Source: Rhynchopus sp. YZ270_cl-10
Taxonomy: Eukaryota > Euglenozoa > Diplonemea > Diplonemida > Diplonemidae
Length of the DNA: 64,000 nt
NCBI GenBank assembly: GCA_964035575.1
Contig: OZ037926.1
Coordinates: 558,001 to 622,000 of the forward strand
Direction of reading: 5' to 3'
The notes beneath the pieces were generated by a model that had not been told where the DNA came from, ran no database searches, and was given only the letters and a program-made list of their open reading frames with translations. The translations under genes and the position numbers were made by a program. Shown one piece after another: positions 46,437-57,109 of this stretch; position 1 is the first letter of the stretch; every line of letters starts with the position of its first letter.

Positions 46437-47777
46437 ACGCCAGATGCCCTTATCCTCGTCTATGTGCGGTGTAGCTCTGAGGCCGAGGCTGTTCAAACGC
46501 TTCAAAAAATCATGCTGTGCGGAGCACATTGGTACGTGCACCATCACTTCCTGTGGATACAGAAATGTTTTTTGTTTAAAAAAGGAGGGGGTTTTGTGTG
46601 TATGGAAAATAAATAGAAAAAGAACAAGAAAAAACATACCATCTTTAGCGCTGTACCCAAGTCTGGTACGTGGTACCCCATGTAGCCCCACTTCGGCAAC
46701 CATTGGTACGAACACGGCAGGTTTTTCTCAAGCTCTGTGATGCCTGTTGCGACGCGACTTATTGCCTGTTTTGTTGTTGTTGTTGTAACATCTTTTTTTT
46801 ACGATTGAAATTAGCCCCATTTTGTAGCCTCACTGTTGTGTTCGACAACCCACTCAATATCGCCCAAAAACGGCACAAAAACGACACATCCCACCCTAAA
46901 GAGCAGAGACGAGCCAATTATGAAAACGACCACCTTCACTAATTTCGGAACACCCCTCCCCCCTCCCCACTCCCCCACTACATACCGCTCCGATCTTTCC
47001 ATTTCTTTCTACTGTGCCCATTTCGATGTGGTGCCGGCCGTTTAGGAGGGTGTAGAAGTTTTTTGAAGCGTTAAGGGAGATACGACGTTCATCTGGCCAG
47101 TCCCGTGTCACCCCAGCGATGATATCAAAGTCGTCTAGAGGCTTTGCATAGTTGGCCTCCGCTTCTGCTAGGGCGTCCATCTCTGCCTTGGTGCAGTCGA
47201 CAATGAGACGCGACGGGCCTGCCAGGTCTGCGGGCAGTGCGGTCAGCGCCGGCATCACCTCTTCGCTGAGACGCTCCCTCTGCCCCCGCGTGATCGAAGG
47301 GGAGTACGGAAAGTCGGGGATATTCCGCACCGCGGTGACCGTCACCTTCATGACATATGCGGGGTCCAACTCCACGGTCATATTCTGCAGCGAGTCGAGC
47401 GCCTTCTTGTGGTCGCGCACGCCGAAGAACTCCTTTGCCACTGCGCCGAAGATGTCGGAGAAGGCTGTGTAGCATTCCTCGTCTCCTGCGACGATGCCAG
47501 GGTCGCGTTTGGAGTAGACGTTGCCTTTGAGATCGACGCCGGGTTGGATGCAGCGGTCCAATGAGAAGTCGGAGGGGGTTCTCATGTCACGCAGATTGCG
47601 GTACATCGACTTCGTCAAGTGCTGTGACATCAGATTGAAATGCTCCGTAAAATCCGGAAAAGAATCAAAGCTCGCCTGCTCCGAAGACTGAAACCGGTAG
47701 TACCCCACAGCCCCGCCCACACAACAGACAGTGGCGTAGGTGAGGTTCTTCCTTATAACAGACTGCATGAAGACCAT
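46437..47777 (-). CDS. Phosphagen kinase homologue (degenerate active site), multi-exon, 3' end unresolved
   Basis: Three exons join in phase 0: 47777-46986, 46765-46640 and 46550-46437. The introns are 220 and 89 bp, and all donors read GTATG. The 344 residues follow the creatine/arginine kinase family: NLRDMRTPSDFSLDRCIQPG, GIVAGDEECY, ELDPAYVM, DLAGPSR, TRDWPDERR, then GYMGYHVPDLGTALKM. The N-terminus (MVFMQSVIRKNLTYATVCCV) is hydrophobic and basic, a possible mitochondrial leader or membrane anchor. Several catalytic positions are changed: the SSRVR motif reads KVTVTAVR, NEEDH reads NGRHH, and the CPSNLGT cysteine loop reads HVPDLGT. I infer a pseudoenzyme. A fourth exon must exist and is not placed with confidence. 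The start is the first in-frame ATG after a CTCTCGTTGTATTCAG acceptor. Confidence 0.82.
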
Positions 47778-47825
47778 TGTGTGGTTGGGGTCTTCCAACA
47801 GGAAGGTATTATTGTGTATTGAGGT

Positions 47826-47865
47826 CTGAATACAACGAGAGGTGTTTAAAAAAAATATGACAAAG
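47826..47865 (-). promoter_or_regulatory. Candidate spliced-leader acceptor of the phosphagen-kinase homologue
   Basis: The minus strand reads a run of T, then AAACACCTCTCGTTGTATTCAG in sense, 48 bases before the ATG. This is the best-looking pyrimidine tract plus AG in the window. Confidence 0.5.
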
Positions 47866-48029
47866 AACGGACGCTTTGTGGTATATGCCAACACCTAAAA
47901 ATAGGGGAAACAATCATTTATATTCTACCTACACTATTTCTATTCTAAAGAAAGGTTGAACCCCACGCTTCAACAAAACTTTGGGGAAGTGACGTTCAAG
48001 AAACTTTCCCCCTCCACCTATTTTCCCTT

Positions 48030-48952
48030 TCACACAGAAGGCTCCCGCTCTGACTGCAGATGTGCTAGTAACACTGCCTTTTCCTGCACCAAGGCGGCGC
48101 GCGCTGCCTTTGTTGCTTGGAGGTGGCAGTCGACGCGGAGGAGGTCGGTGTCGAGCTTTGCGAGAAGGCCTTTGACACGGTCGGTGAGACGTTTGCATTG
48201 GACTGTGGACTCAGCGACGACGGAGTCGTTGGCAGAGAGGTCGACGTCCGAGGCTTGGCTGCAGGCAGAGGAGCTGCGCTGTGGCATGTGGTCGTCTGTG
48301 CCGTGGGCGGTGTTGCCGTCGGCTATTCGCATGAACTCTTCGTGCTGCCGTCGTCCCTCCGCCTGCAGCCGCTTCTGCTCGTCCCACCATGCCGCACTCC
48401 GCCGTAGTGCAGTCTCCTGGTTGTCCAGCACCTTCGAGGTCACCTCGTGTTTGTGGAGGAGTTCGTCTCTCTGTGAGTGGAGGGGGTGGAGGGGGAAGGG
48501 GAGGGGGGTGGGTGGGTGTGTGTGGAGGCGTACCTGCTGTATCCCCTCCGCCTCCTCGGCATCGCATCGGCACAGCTCGGCGTCGATCTGCGCGACACGC
48601 AGCTCGTCAGCCTCGAGCTGCTGTGCGTACCTGCTGGCAGCCTCGTCTGCCGCGGGGTGTGCATGCGGTGCTTCGTAGGACACCGGCACCACGGGACGTG
48701 ATGGTGGTGATGGTGTTGCCACCTCAGCAGGCTCTCGCCCTGTCAGCGCTGCTGGCAGTGGTGGGCGTGGTGGGCTGACCGTGCGCTGTCCCTTGAGTGA
48801 GGCGATCTCGCGCTCCCTCTTGCGCAGACGGTACTTCAGCACCCTCACGTCCTCGCTGGGGGAGACGGACGGGGCGGGTGGTGTGGAGGCCGCAGTGCTG
48901 CTACTTTGGTAGGAAGGCTGGGAAGGCTGGGAATGTTGTGAAGGTTGTGAAG

Positions 48953-49039
<87 letters not shown>

Positions 49040-49637
49040 TCTGCTGCCGCTTCTCCATCTTCCACATCTGCTCCATCTGCCTCTCCCTCTCCACCCCCCT
49101 CTCCACACACCTCGTCGCCATCACCACCCCTGCCACCATATCCCCCATATCCACTATGTCATGCGCAATACCCAACACACTTAGGAGGCCTTCCACTGCC
49201 TCGATGAGCTTCTGCGTCACGTCCGGGGCGTGCCAGGGGAGGGCCGCCTGGGTGCTGAAGTCTGTTACGGCGGGGGAGCGGATGGTGGCGACGGGGTCTG
49301 CGAAGGTGGCTTTTTTTGGGGTGGTGGGGTCGAGGGGGTTGAAGGGTCTTCGCAGAGTGGAGGGGGGAGCGGGGCGTGCGATGTGCTGCTCGATGCTGTG
49401 CTGCTGTGTCAGCAGCGCCAGCATGCGCTTCTCCAGCTCGTCCCTCTGCGCCGCCAACGCTGCCACAGCCTCCTCCTCCCGCACCGTCGTCGCACAGCTT
49501 GCAGCATCCGCACTACGCACACTCCCTCCACTCCCACTCTCGCACGACATCATCGTCATCGACATCGACGCCACCCCTGAACTCTCCGTCAACCCACTAC
49601 CAGGCACCACTGAACCATAGAGCGGCGATGTCACCAT
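48030..49637 (-). CDS. Polyglutamine coiled-coil protein
   Basis: The ATG at 49637 is chosen; the frame extends 10 codons further upstream but without ATG. It encodes 535 aa, or 514 aa if a 63-bp intron is removed. In order: Ser/Met-rich N-terminus; coiled coil about 55-85 (EEEAVAALAAQRDELEKRML); a Pro-rich linker; a helical region ending in a basic stretch; a tract of about 28 Gln; a Ser/Pro linker; then two more coiled-coil segments (SRYAQQLEADELRVAQIDAE and RDELLHKHEVTSKVLDNQET). The likely intron 48533-48471 (GTACGC...CACTCACAG) is a multiple of three and stop-free. I recognise no family. A structural or cytoskeletal role is plausible for coiled coils but unproven. Confidence 0.8.
48954..49037 (-). 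repeat. CAACAG hexanucleotide repeat (polyglutamine)
   Basis: Alternating CAA and CAG codons on the minus strand encode about 28 Gln. The mixed codons make slippage less likely than a pure CAG tract would. Confidence 0.95.
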
Positions 49638-49749
49638 TTTTAAGTATCTTGAGAAACTAAGAAGCACACAGAATGTGTATCATTGTAAAAAATATTAGTG
49701 TGTTTCTGTGGTGGAATGTGGTGGGGGGGTGGAAGAGGAATACAGTGCA

Positions 49750-49808
49750 TGGTGCTCCGGAGGGGGGGTAGATACTGGCATTGACCAGCTCGTTGACCGA
49801 TTTCCCAG
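49750..49808. mobile_element. Partial TGGTG element
   Basis: It starts TGGTGCTCCGGAGGGGG and continues with TTGACC units as in 3116-3183. The expected CACCA end is not recognisable. Confidence 0.4.
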
Positions 49809-50300
49809 TGTAGTGTAAACATTCTTTTTTTTTTTTGTAAGTGTGGGTTTCTAGAGTACAGTGACCCTTCTTTTGTCATTTTTTTCTTGCTATAAGAGAG
49901 TTATTTGATGGGAATATGAAGATGGTTGAACTGTTGATAACGTAGAACCCACCTATGTGATCTCCACACACCATCAAGGTACGCAGAAAATGGGATAGAT
50001 AAGACACATGAGAGTGGGAAACGCTGATGGAAAAAAAAAAAAGGAAAAAAGCGCACAAAGAGATACCTTACGTCGGATGATGTGTTTGCGTCCAAAAACA
50101 AAACACATAAAAATGTTTTTGAAAGGCCAAAAAAAAAAACCACATCTGGAAAGGAACAAAAAAGAGAAAAAAAAAGAAGAGCAGAGCTAGAGAATCGTTA
50201 CGTATATTGTTCCTTATCCTAGGATGTGTGGTCCTATGTGAAACATTTGGGAACCGAATCGATACACCAAAAACGACGGTCACTATCAGCAGCTCAGGGG

Positions 50301-52022
50301 TTACTTCTCAGGGACGTCTTCCTTTTCGTCGTCGTCGTCTCCTTCGTCCTCATCAGACGCATACGCAAAGCTTTCAAGAAGACTTCGTGCACGTGCCCCA
50401 GAAGTTCCATCCTCGAGGAACACTCTCCCACTGAGGTGGCGTACCTGGTGTGGGTAGGTGTTGGGAGAGAAAGAATGTGTTTTTAAAGTGCAAAAAGTGT
50501 GAGTGGAGGAGAGGGGGGGAAGGGTTGGCAAGGGGGGCACACATGTGGCTTGTCGCTTGCAATGTACCAAGTGCCGTAGCGTCTGTGCGACTCAATTCCC
50601 TCCCGCTTGAGGTCCTTCATCTGTGCCTGGTTGAGACGGTCTTCAGGGAAGTCGCCCTTCCGAATGGGCACACCTGAGGCTGCAGGGTGGCCACGCCTGC
50701 CGAAGACAAAGAAGATCAGGTGGTCCGTGCGAGCGACGTGCGTGGCTGTGATTTTTCAAAATTTTAGATCGTTACTCTTTTGCATCAAAATCGTCCACAA
50801 AAAAAAAAAAAAAAAACGTTCGATATTTTAGTTTTCGCTCTCGATAACCTTCTTAAACCCCAGCTGAGTCTTTTAACTGCAATTTTCAAAAAAAAATACT
50901 TCACATACAATCCAACCACGCAAGACACGGCAGCACCTGCATTCCCAAAAACTCCCTTTTGCTGAAGTACGGATCCTCCCAGGATTCTCCTTTTGGGAGC
51001 AGCGGGAGGCGGCTTCTGCAGCGCTTGATGTGATGTCGCATGCTTGAGTTCTGCATATACACCACTGGGTAGTGGTGGGGATACGGCGACGGCGGCGGAC
51101 CATCCACACCTTCACCACCTTCACCACCACCACCCTCTGGACCCGCCTCCATCAACGTCAAAATCTCTTCCAGGGGCACATGCCTTTCAAAATAACGGTC
51201 ATGCTGGATCACCATAGTATACTTTGTTCTCACCTTTTCCGATATGGCTGACCGCACAGCCCACCCAAACCCGACACGTGTCGGCATTTCCAGAACCTCT
51301 GTTGGCATGCCTTCTGCACTGCGCCGCTCTGCTATTGCCACGACATTGCGTTTGTACTGTGCATATCGTTCCGAGGATTCTTCAGTGACCACACCACGTT
51401 TGAATCCGAGTTTCGACTTTTTATCAGACTCTTCCGCTGCTGCAATGTCAATTCCATCGCATACGATGGTCAATCTACAAGACTCTAACTGCGGCACCTC
51501 CGCGAAGGAAGACAGAACTGCCTCCAACAAGGTAGTAGAAGGATTGCTCTGTGTTGGCGAGGTTGTGAGAATTACTGACAACGTTTCTTTAATGGGAACC
51601 CCTTTTGCCCACGGTGTGTTGTCAATTTGGGTGAGGATGTCTTCGTCCTGGGTGGTCACCGTCAAGAGATCGGGGTGATGTGTTTGGAGAAGAGATTGCG
51701 CTGCGTTTCTAGCCTCTTCATCAGAGATGTGCGCAAAGGCGCATCCATTACGACCTACCCCAACCGCATATTTGGTGCCGCAATCAAGCCCACAGCGGTC
51801 GTGCCGACACCATGTAATGTAGCCTTTGTGTCCCAAATAGCGTGCCCCCTTCTCGCTCATCCACAGCATCCGCTTATCCGCCACGCGGAGGAGTACTCCC
51901 TCGCCCCCTAGGCGGAGCTGGATTTCGCCCTCAAGAGGATAGCCACCTTCCTTAGGGGCATGCTTTGCGTAGACCAAAGACACGCCATGTCTGGCCTCGG
52001 TGGGAGGAGTGGGTGAGGTCAT
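50301..52022 (-). CDS. Putative GT-A-like glycosyltransferase, three exons
   Basis: Exons 52022-50909, 50745-50543 and 50444-50301 give 486 aa. Intron 1 (GTATGT...CACAG, phase 1) and intron 2 (GTGTGC...CACCAG, phase 0) rejoin the frame exactly: CLAWLD-S-THVARTDHLIFF and SDKPH-VRHLSGRVFLEDG. The central part (ESCRLTIVCDGIDI, then EMPTRVGFGWAVRSAI, then YTMVIQHDRYF) has the look of a nucleotide-sugar transferase fold, with an HDR motif in place of a canonical DxD. Similar proteins are, as far as I recall, widespread and uncharacterised in protists and algae. The N-terminal third has a Cys/His cluster (WCRHDRCGLDCG, GCAFAH) that could bind metal. The C-terminus is acidic (DEDEGDDDDEKED). Activity and substrate are unknown. 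Confidence 0.8.
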
Positions 52023-53086
52023 GGCATTTAGTGTATGATGTTCTGGGATGAGATTGGTTGGAGGGTTCGTGAAAGGTGTGTGTGTGTTTGATAACGGGTT
52101 TAGAGTGGGTAACGCCTGAACGGAGTATGGCCCACTAATGTGTGTGTGTTTGATAATAGGGGTAATTATTGCGAATATGGCCCCAAATGTGTGTGTGTAA
52201 AATGATTAAGATATTATTTGTGTGTGTAAAATGAAAATCAGCTTCGGGGGGAGAAAAAAATGCTTGAGGTGTGTATGTGTTGTGATAATTTAGAGTGGGC
52301 AAGCTCTGAACGAACTATAGTAGCCCACTAATGTGCGTGTGTTTGATAATAGGGGTAATTCTTGCACAGAATATGGCCCCAAATGTGTGGTGTGTGTGTG
52401 TGTGTAAAATGAAAATGAAAATCAGCTTCGGGAAAAATGCTTGAGTCACTCACAGCAATATATGCATATGATAGGCAAACTAGATCGTATTACATTTGTG
52501 TTGTCATCATGCGTTCAATTCGGAAGGAGAGAAGGAGTTAAAGGAGAGGGTAGAGGGTAGAGAGAGGGGGAAGTCAAAAAAGGGAGGGTTTGGAAGTCTT
52601 TTTGTTTCGTGAAGCTGTAGATGTTATTTGAGGGTGGGGAGGGATAAAAACCAGACAATTCGGACCGCCAACTGATCATGATAACTTGATAAAAAGGAAA
52701 AGACAAATTTCGTTGAACACAGCCCAAAAATAAGAGGGGGGTTGACGTTTGATTTATCGCAAAAAAGATGTGAAACAGGGGGTTGGAGGAAATAGTCATT
52801 ATCAAAATCATATTGTTGGCGTTCTCTTGTCTGGTTTCTAAACACGTTTCATGTGAAAGGAAAAAAGAGGTTATTTGGGGATACAACAGAGACAAGAATA
52901 GGGTAGAGTACAGAAAAGTTCTTTGCACACATCGCTTCCCGTGCAGCTGCCTTCGACAGGGCACAACAAGGATTTTCACATTTCTCCTTTGGTGTGTCCC
53001 TTTTTCGAAGGCAACTCGGGTGAAGTGCTGAACTGTATCAGGTACACATAACTAAGCATCTCTGGTCTTCTCATTCAGACATCAGT
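52023..53086. other. Intergenic region with a TAACGCCTGAACG / AGAATATGGCCC repeat
   Basis: Segments around 52089-52180 and 52285-52385 repeat one another and also match 230-330 inside the first intron of the Dpy-30-like gene. No coding signal is seen. Confidence 0.6.
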
Positions 53087-55825
53087 TCAGTTTAACGTCT
53101 CCTCAGCTTCTTCTGTCCCTAAAGGGTACACATCAGACTCCTGAAGTGGCATCTCAAAGAGCGGGTTCGCGAGCTCTTTCGGATGCTGCCCCTGCTGCTT
53201 CCGTTTCAGACAACACGCAACAACAATACCAACGGCTAGTACGAGCACGCCCACACCCACGCCAATGCCGACGTAAAGGACAACGTCCGGCTGTTCTGCT
53301 TCACTCTCACATGTGTACGTCCCGTCTGCCAGCGTCAGGGTTGTGCTGCCTTCACACTCGACCGCATTGCACACACCATTGTACTGCACTGTGTACGACG
53401 CGTCTGTGCTTGTGCAGGTCACCCCGTGGCTCACAGATGCACCCTCAGAGGAAAGCGCTGCTGCCAGGTTCAGCTTCCCCGAAAGTGCATTGGCAAGTTT
53501 TACTGTGCTGGCACGCACCATGCCCACCACAAGGACACCGGCATACGACACCACAACACGCATGTCCGTCACAGTGCCCAGTGCTTCGCCCATTGTGTCC
53601 TCAAAGCGTTCCTTTGCAGTTGTTGCTGTTGTTGTCCACGAAGACCGTGCCCCCACCCCGTACTCCACAGCAAACGCCATAGCCACTGTCACGTCGTCCG
53701 CAAGCAGACACAGAGGCACACCAGGGGGGTGTGCGTAGCCCTGTGTGTGGCACACACACGTCCCAGCATTGCACGTCGCCTTCGGGTCAAGCCTCCCACT
53801 GCGACAGTCTTTGTCAGCTGTGCACAGAGCGTTCACAGCAGGAGGCAGTGGTGCAAATGTGGCGCCAGCAGGCAGGTCTGTTGGGGTTGCTGTTGGAAGT
53901 GCTGTGTCAGGTGCAGGTGTGGGTGGAGCAAAAGAAGCGCCAGCAGGCAGGTCTGTTGGGGTTGCTGTCGGTGGAAGAGCAGTTTCACCAGCAGGAAGTG
54001 TTGTTGGCGAAGTGAAGTGAGGCACAGCTGTGGGTGGTGCAAAAGTAGCACCAGCAGGCAGGTCTGTTGGGGTTGCTGTTGGAAGTGCTGTGTCAGGTGC
54101 AGGTGTGGGTGGAGCAAAAGAAGCGCCAGCAGGCAGGTCTGTTGGGGTTGCTGTCGGTGGAAGAGCAGTTTCACCAGCAGGAAGTGTTGTTGGCGAAGTG
54201 AAGTGAGGCACAGCTGTGGGTGGTGCAAAAGTCGCACCAGCAGGCAGGTCTGTTGCAGGACCTGTGGAATTGGGATGGGATTCGCAGCTCCATGAAAGAG
54301 AGAAGAAGTTGTCGACACCACGCTCACCGGCCTGATTGGACAATTCAACAACAAAATTGCCATCAACCCAATAATCAGTCTCGAACACGCCTGGCACGTA
54401 CTGGAACAACACTCTGCTCCCGTTGCTGTTGGTGAATATCACATATGCACTAAAGATATTTCCTAGGTTCTCTGCAATACTAAGTGTGCCTGTGCACGGA
54501 ATGATCCATTTGTAATCACTATTGAGCGAGAAGGGCCTCTGGTACATCCCCTCTTGTGGCAGTGTCAGGTAGTCTGAGGAGTCGTATCCCACTGCAGGCG
54601 GAACAACAAGTGTGTCCTCACACTCCCACTCAACTCTGATGTCGACTGTGTCGGCATAGTACCAAGAATGACCGTTTTTGAACAAAAGCTTCATGTCGCC
54701 GTTTGCGGGATACGACGCCGTGTACGGATTGCGTCTTCCCATTATGGACATGAGCTGGTAGTTGTTGCTGTTGAGTAGAGACAAGACTCCGTACTGCGAC
54801 ACGTTGAAGAAGGTCATGTGAACTGTCCCCACACACTGAAAGCTCCAGCACTTTGCATATCCGTTCGGTGACTCAGGGGGGAACGACACATTCAGTGGTG
54901 ATGACATCTCCAAACAATCAGCAACAGGGACAAATGTGGGAGGAGCTGCTGTGTCAGGTGATGGGGTTGGCGGAAGAGTCGGGAGGGCGGGCAAGTGAGG
55001 TGGAGCAAAAGTCGCACCAGCAGGCAGGTCTGTTGCAGGACCTGTGGAATTGGGCTGGGATTCGCAGCTCCATGAAAGAGAGAAGAAGTTGTCGACACCA
55101 CGCTCACCGGCCTGATTGGACAATTCAACAACAAAATTGCCATCAACCCAATAATCAGTCTCGAACACGCCTGGCACGTACTGGAACAACACTCTGCTCC
55201 CATTGCTGTTGGTGAATATCACATATGCACTAAAGATATTTCCTAAGTTCTCTGCAATACTGAGTGTGCCTGTGCACGGAATGATCCATTTGTAATCACT
55301 ATTGAGCGAGAAGGGCCTCTGGTACATCCCCTCTTGTGGCAGTGTCAGGTAGTCTGAGGAGTCGTAGCCCACTGCAGGCGGAACAACAAGTGTGTCCTCA
55401 CACTCCCACTCAACTCTGATGTCGACTGTGTCGGCATAGTACCAAGAATGACCGTTTTTGAACAAAAGCTTCATGTCGCCGTTTGCGGGATACGAAGCCG
55501 TGTACGGATTGCGTCTTCCCATTATGGACATGAGCTGGTAGTTGTTGCTGTTGAGTAGAGACAAGACTCCGTACTGCGACACGTTGTAGAAGGTCATGTG
55601 AACTGTCCCCACACACTGAAAGCTCCAGCACTTCGCATATCCGTTCGGTGACTCAGGGGGGAACGACACATTCAGTGGTGATGACATCTCCAAACAATCA
55701 GCAACAGGGACAAATGTGGGAGGAGCTGCTGTGTCAGGTGATGGGGTTGGCGGAAGAGTCGGGAGGCCATTGGCAAGCGCCAGCGAGGAGACTGAGAGCA
55801 GCACTAGCACACGCATTGTGTACAT
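53087..55825 (-). CDS. Type-I surface protein with duplicated ectodomain
   Basis: This is a single exon of 912 aa. The signal peptide is MYTMRVLVLLSVSSLALANG; Met4 is an equally good start. Residues 21-280 and 281-536 are two nearly identical ectodomain units. Each contains two Cys-paired beta-rich modules (DCLEMSSPLNVSF to VEWECED, and SDYLTLPQEG to SLSWSCES) that resemble CUB-type domains in size and Cys placement. A Pro/Thr stalk with a 62-residue tandem repeat follows, then a Cys-rich part (ALCTADKDCRSG ... TCVCHTQGYA), a helical segment, one membrane helix (VLYVGIGVGVGVLVLAVGIV) and a basic then acidic tail. It parallels the giant LRR protein. A role in adhesion or prey/host contact is inference. 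The CUB assignment is by pattern only. Confidence 0.85.
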   Translation of the reverse strand: MYTMRVLVLLSVSSLALANGLPTLPPTPSPDTAAPPTFVPVADCLEMSSPLNVSFPPESPNGYAKCWSFQCVGTVHMTFYNVSQYGVLSLLNSNNYQLMSIMGRRNPYTASYPANGDMKLLFKNGHSWYYADTVDIRVEWECEDTLVVPPAVGYDSSDYLTLPQEGMYQRPFSLNSDYKWIIPCTGTLSIAENLGNIFSAYVIFTNSNGSRVLFQYVPGVFETDYWVDGNFVVELSNQAGERGVDNFFSLSWSCESQPNSTGPATDLPAGATFAPPHLPALPTLPPTPSPDTAAPPTFVPVADCLEMSSPLNVSFPPESPNGYAKCWSFQCVGTVHMTFFNVSQYGVLSLLNSNNYQLMSIMGRRNPYTASYPANGDMKLLFKNGHSWYYADTVDIRVEWECEDTLVVPPAVGYDSSDYLTLPQEGMYQRPFSLNSDYKWIIPCTGTLSIAENLGNIFSAYVIFTNSNGSRVLFQYVPGVFETDYWVDGNFVVELSNQAGERGVDNFFSLSWSCESHPNSTGPATDLPAGATFAPPTAVPHFTSPTTLPAGETALPPTATPTDLPAGASFAPPTPAPDTALPTATPTDLPAGATFAPPTAVPHFTSPTTLPAGETALPPTATPTDLPAGASFAPPTPAPDTALPTATPTDLPAGATFAPLPPAVNALCTADKDCRSGRLDPKATCNAGTCVCHTQGYAHPPGVPLCLLADDVTVAMAFAVEYGVGARSSWTTTATTAKERFEDTMGEALGTVTDMRVVVSYAGVLVVGMVRASTVKLANALSGKLNLAAALSSEGASVSHGVTCTSTDASYTVQYNGVCNAVECEGSTTLTLADGTYTCESEAEQPDVVLYVGIGVGVGVLVLAVGIVVACCLKRKQQGQHPKELANPLFEMPLQESDVYPLGTEEAEETLN
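53846..54217 (-). repeat. Two 186-bp tandem repeats encoding the Pro/Thr stalk
   Basis: Each unit encodes 62 residues beginning TAVPHFTSPTTLPAGET and ending TDLPAGATFAP. Confidence 0.9.
54218..55765 (-). repeat. Tandem duplication, 780-bp unit, in coding sequence
   Basis: Units 55765-54986 and 54985-54218 differ at about eight bases that I can find and only two amino acids (Y/F in MTFYNVS, Q/H in CESQPNS). The period of 780 keeps the frame. Confidence 0.95.
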
Positions 55826-56551
55826 GTGGGTGGGATGGGATGGTCCTGAGTGTGGGTGGTGTGGCGTGATGTGGAAGCCAAATTAGAGTAGGGTTTCAGC
55901 AACACAGGGGCTGTCTTGCTTTCAACTGTGCTTAGGGTTGTGTTGGAAATAGTGTAGCTGCCCACGACGGATAGAAATATGTTGAAGAAACAAAAGAAGA
56001 AGAAAAAGGGGGGAGAGGGAGACGTCGAAAAATCATGTGTAGCAACAGCGTATCACTATCTACGCACTCTTCGGGATTAACTTCCATATTTTTTTTTTTT
56101 GGACAACGTTTCTTCTTCTTTTTCTTCTGTTTCTTCTTTTCTCCCAGCGGATCGGTAAGTGTTGCTACCCTCCCTTTTTTTCTTGTCTGGCGTTGGTGTT
56201 CTTTGTTTTTCGTTAGTTCTTTTGGAGGATGAATATAAGATGTTTTCTTGGGGGGCAATCGGGAGGGGTTCATTGTGTCAGTACACTCTGTTTTTTATAT
56301 ATAATTTTCGACCATCACTTTAAACCAACTGGGTAAAGATCCGTGCTAAGGTCTGTCGATTTTATTTTTGCAGCAGCCATCTCATCGTTTTAATGGGTGG
56401 GTAATACAAAGCTGTCGCAAATACAAAAAAAAAAAAAAAAAAAAAGAAGAAGAAAAAAAAAAACACATCTTTTGTGGTGGCTGCACACAAAGAGAAGTTG
56501 AAAGTGCAAACGCCTTACCGTTCATCAGCGGACACAGACACCGAAGAAAAA

Positions 56552-56998
56552 ACAAGTAATTGCTATCGGAAAAAAAACGGGGTGTGCTGTGGAACTCCAT
56601 CCTGTAGAAATAATCTACAACACGCCCAGCATTCTGCTCTTCTGCAGGTATGCTAACGCTCTTCGTACGCTGCCAGACCCACTGGGACGCCAGCATCTGA
56701 AACGTTAAAGAAGGGGGGCTGTCCTCTTCGTCTAGCACCATCTGCTCGATAGCGTTGTTGGACGTCGGCTCGGCAGGCTCGGCGTGGCCCAGCTCGTTTT
56801 TGTCCACAGGCTCCCCACATTGTCGTCGTCGTTGGAGCAGTGCGGAAGGAACACAGAATGCACAGACCACAACACGTCGATCACACCAGGCGCATCAGCA
56901 TCAGCACCTCCAGCAAATCGCCAGGATGCTACGGTGGTTTCGAAAATCGCGCGGGGTTTTCCACAGCACACCCCGCTTTTTTCTTAGCAATTACTTGT
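56552..56998. mobile_element. 447-bp TIR element with a captured gene-like interior
   Basis: The ends ACAAGTAATTGCTA...CGGGGTGTGCTGTGGAA and their inverse enclose a GC-richer interior (about 56600-56940). On the minus strand this reads coding-like peptides in two frames (DAPGVIDVLWSVHSVFLPHC and NNAIEQMVLDEEDSPPSLTF). No target duplication is seen. It abuts a module D. The pattern fits a Pack-MITE that picked up host exon sequence. Confidence 0.65.
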
Positions 56999-57109
56999 CC
57001 TTGTTGTTATTGTTGTTTTCAACCACCTTCCTTCAACCCTTGTAGGATCATTGATATTTTTTTCGCGAAAACATGAAATTACACATTTCAAGAGAACAAA
57101 TTAAAAAGG

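Noticed and set aside
46896-46985. Extending the first phosphagen-kinase exon beyond its GTATG donor
   Set aside because: The readthrough tail is Gly-rich junk, while splicing to 46765 restores family similarity.
47956-49620. Plus-strand frames opposite the coiled-coil gene
   Set aside because: They are GC-rich shadows. The minus strand has the coiled coil, polyglutamine tract and plausible start.
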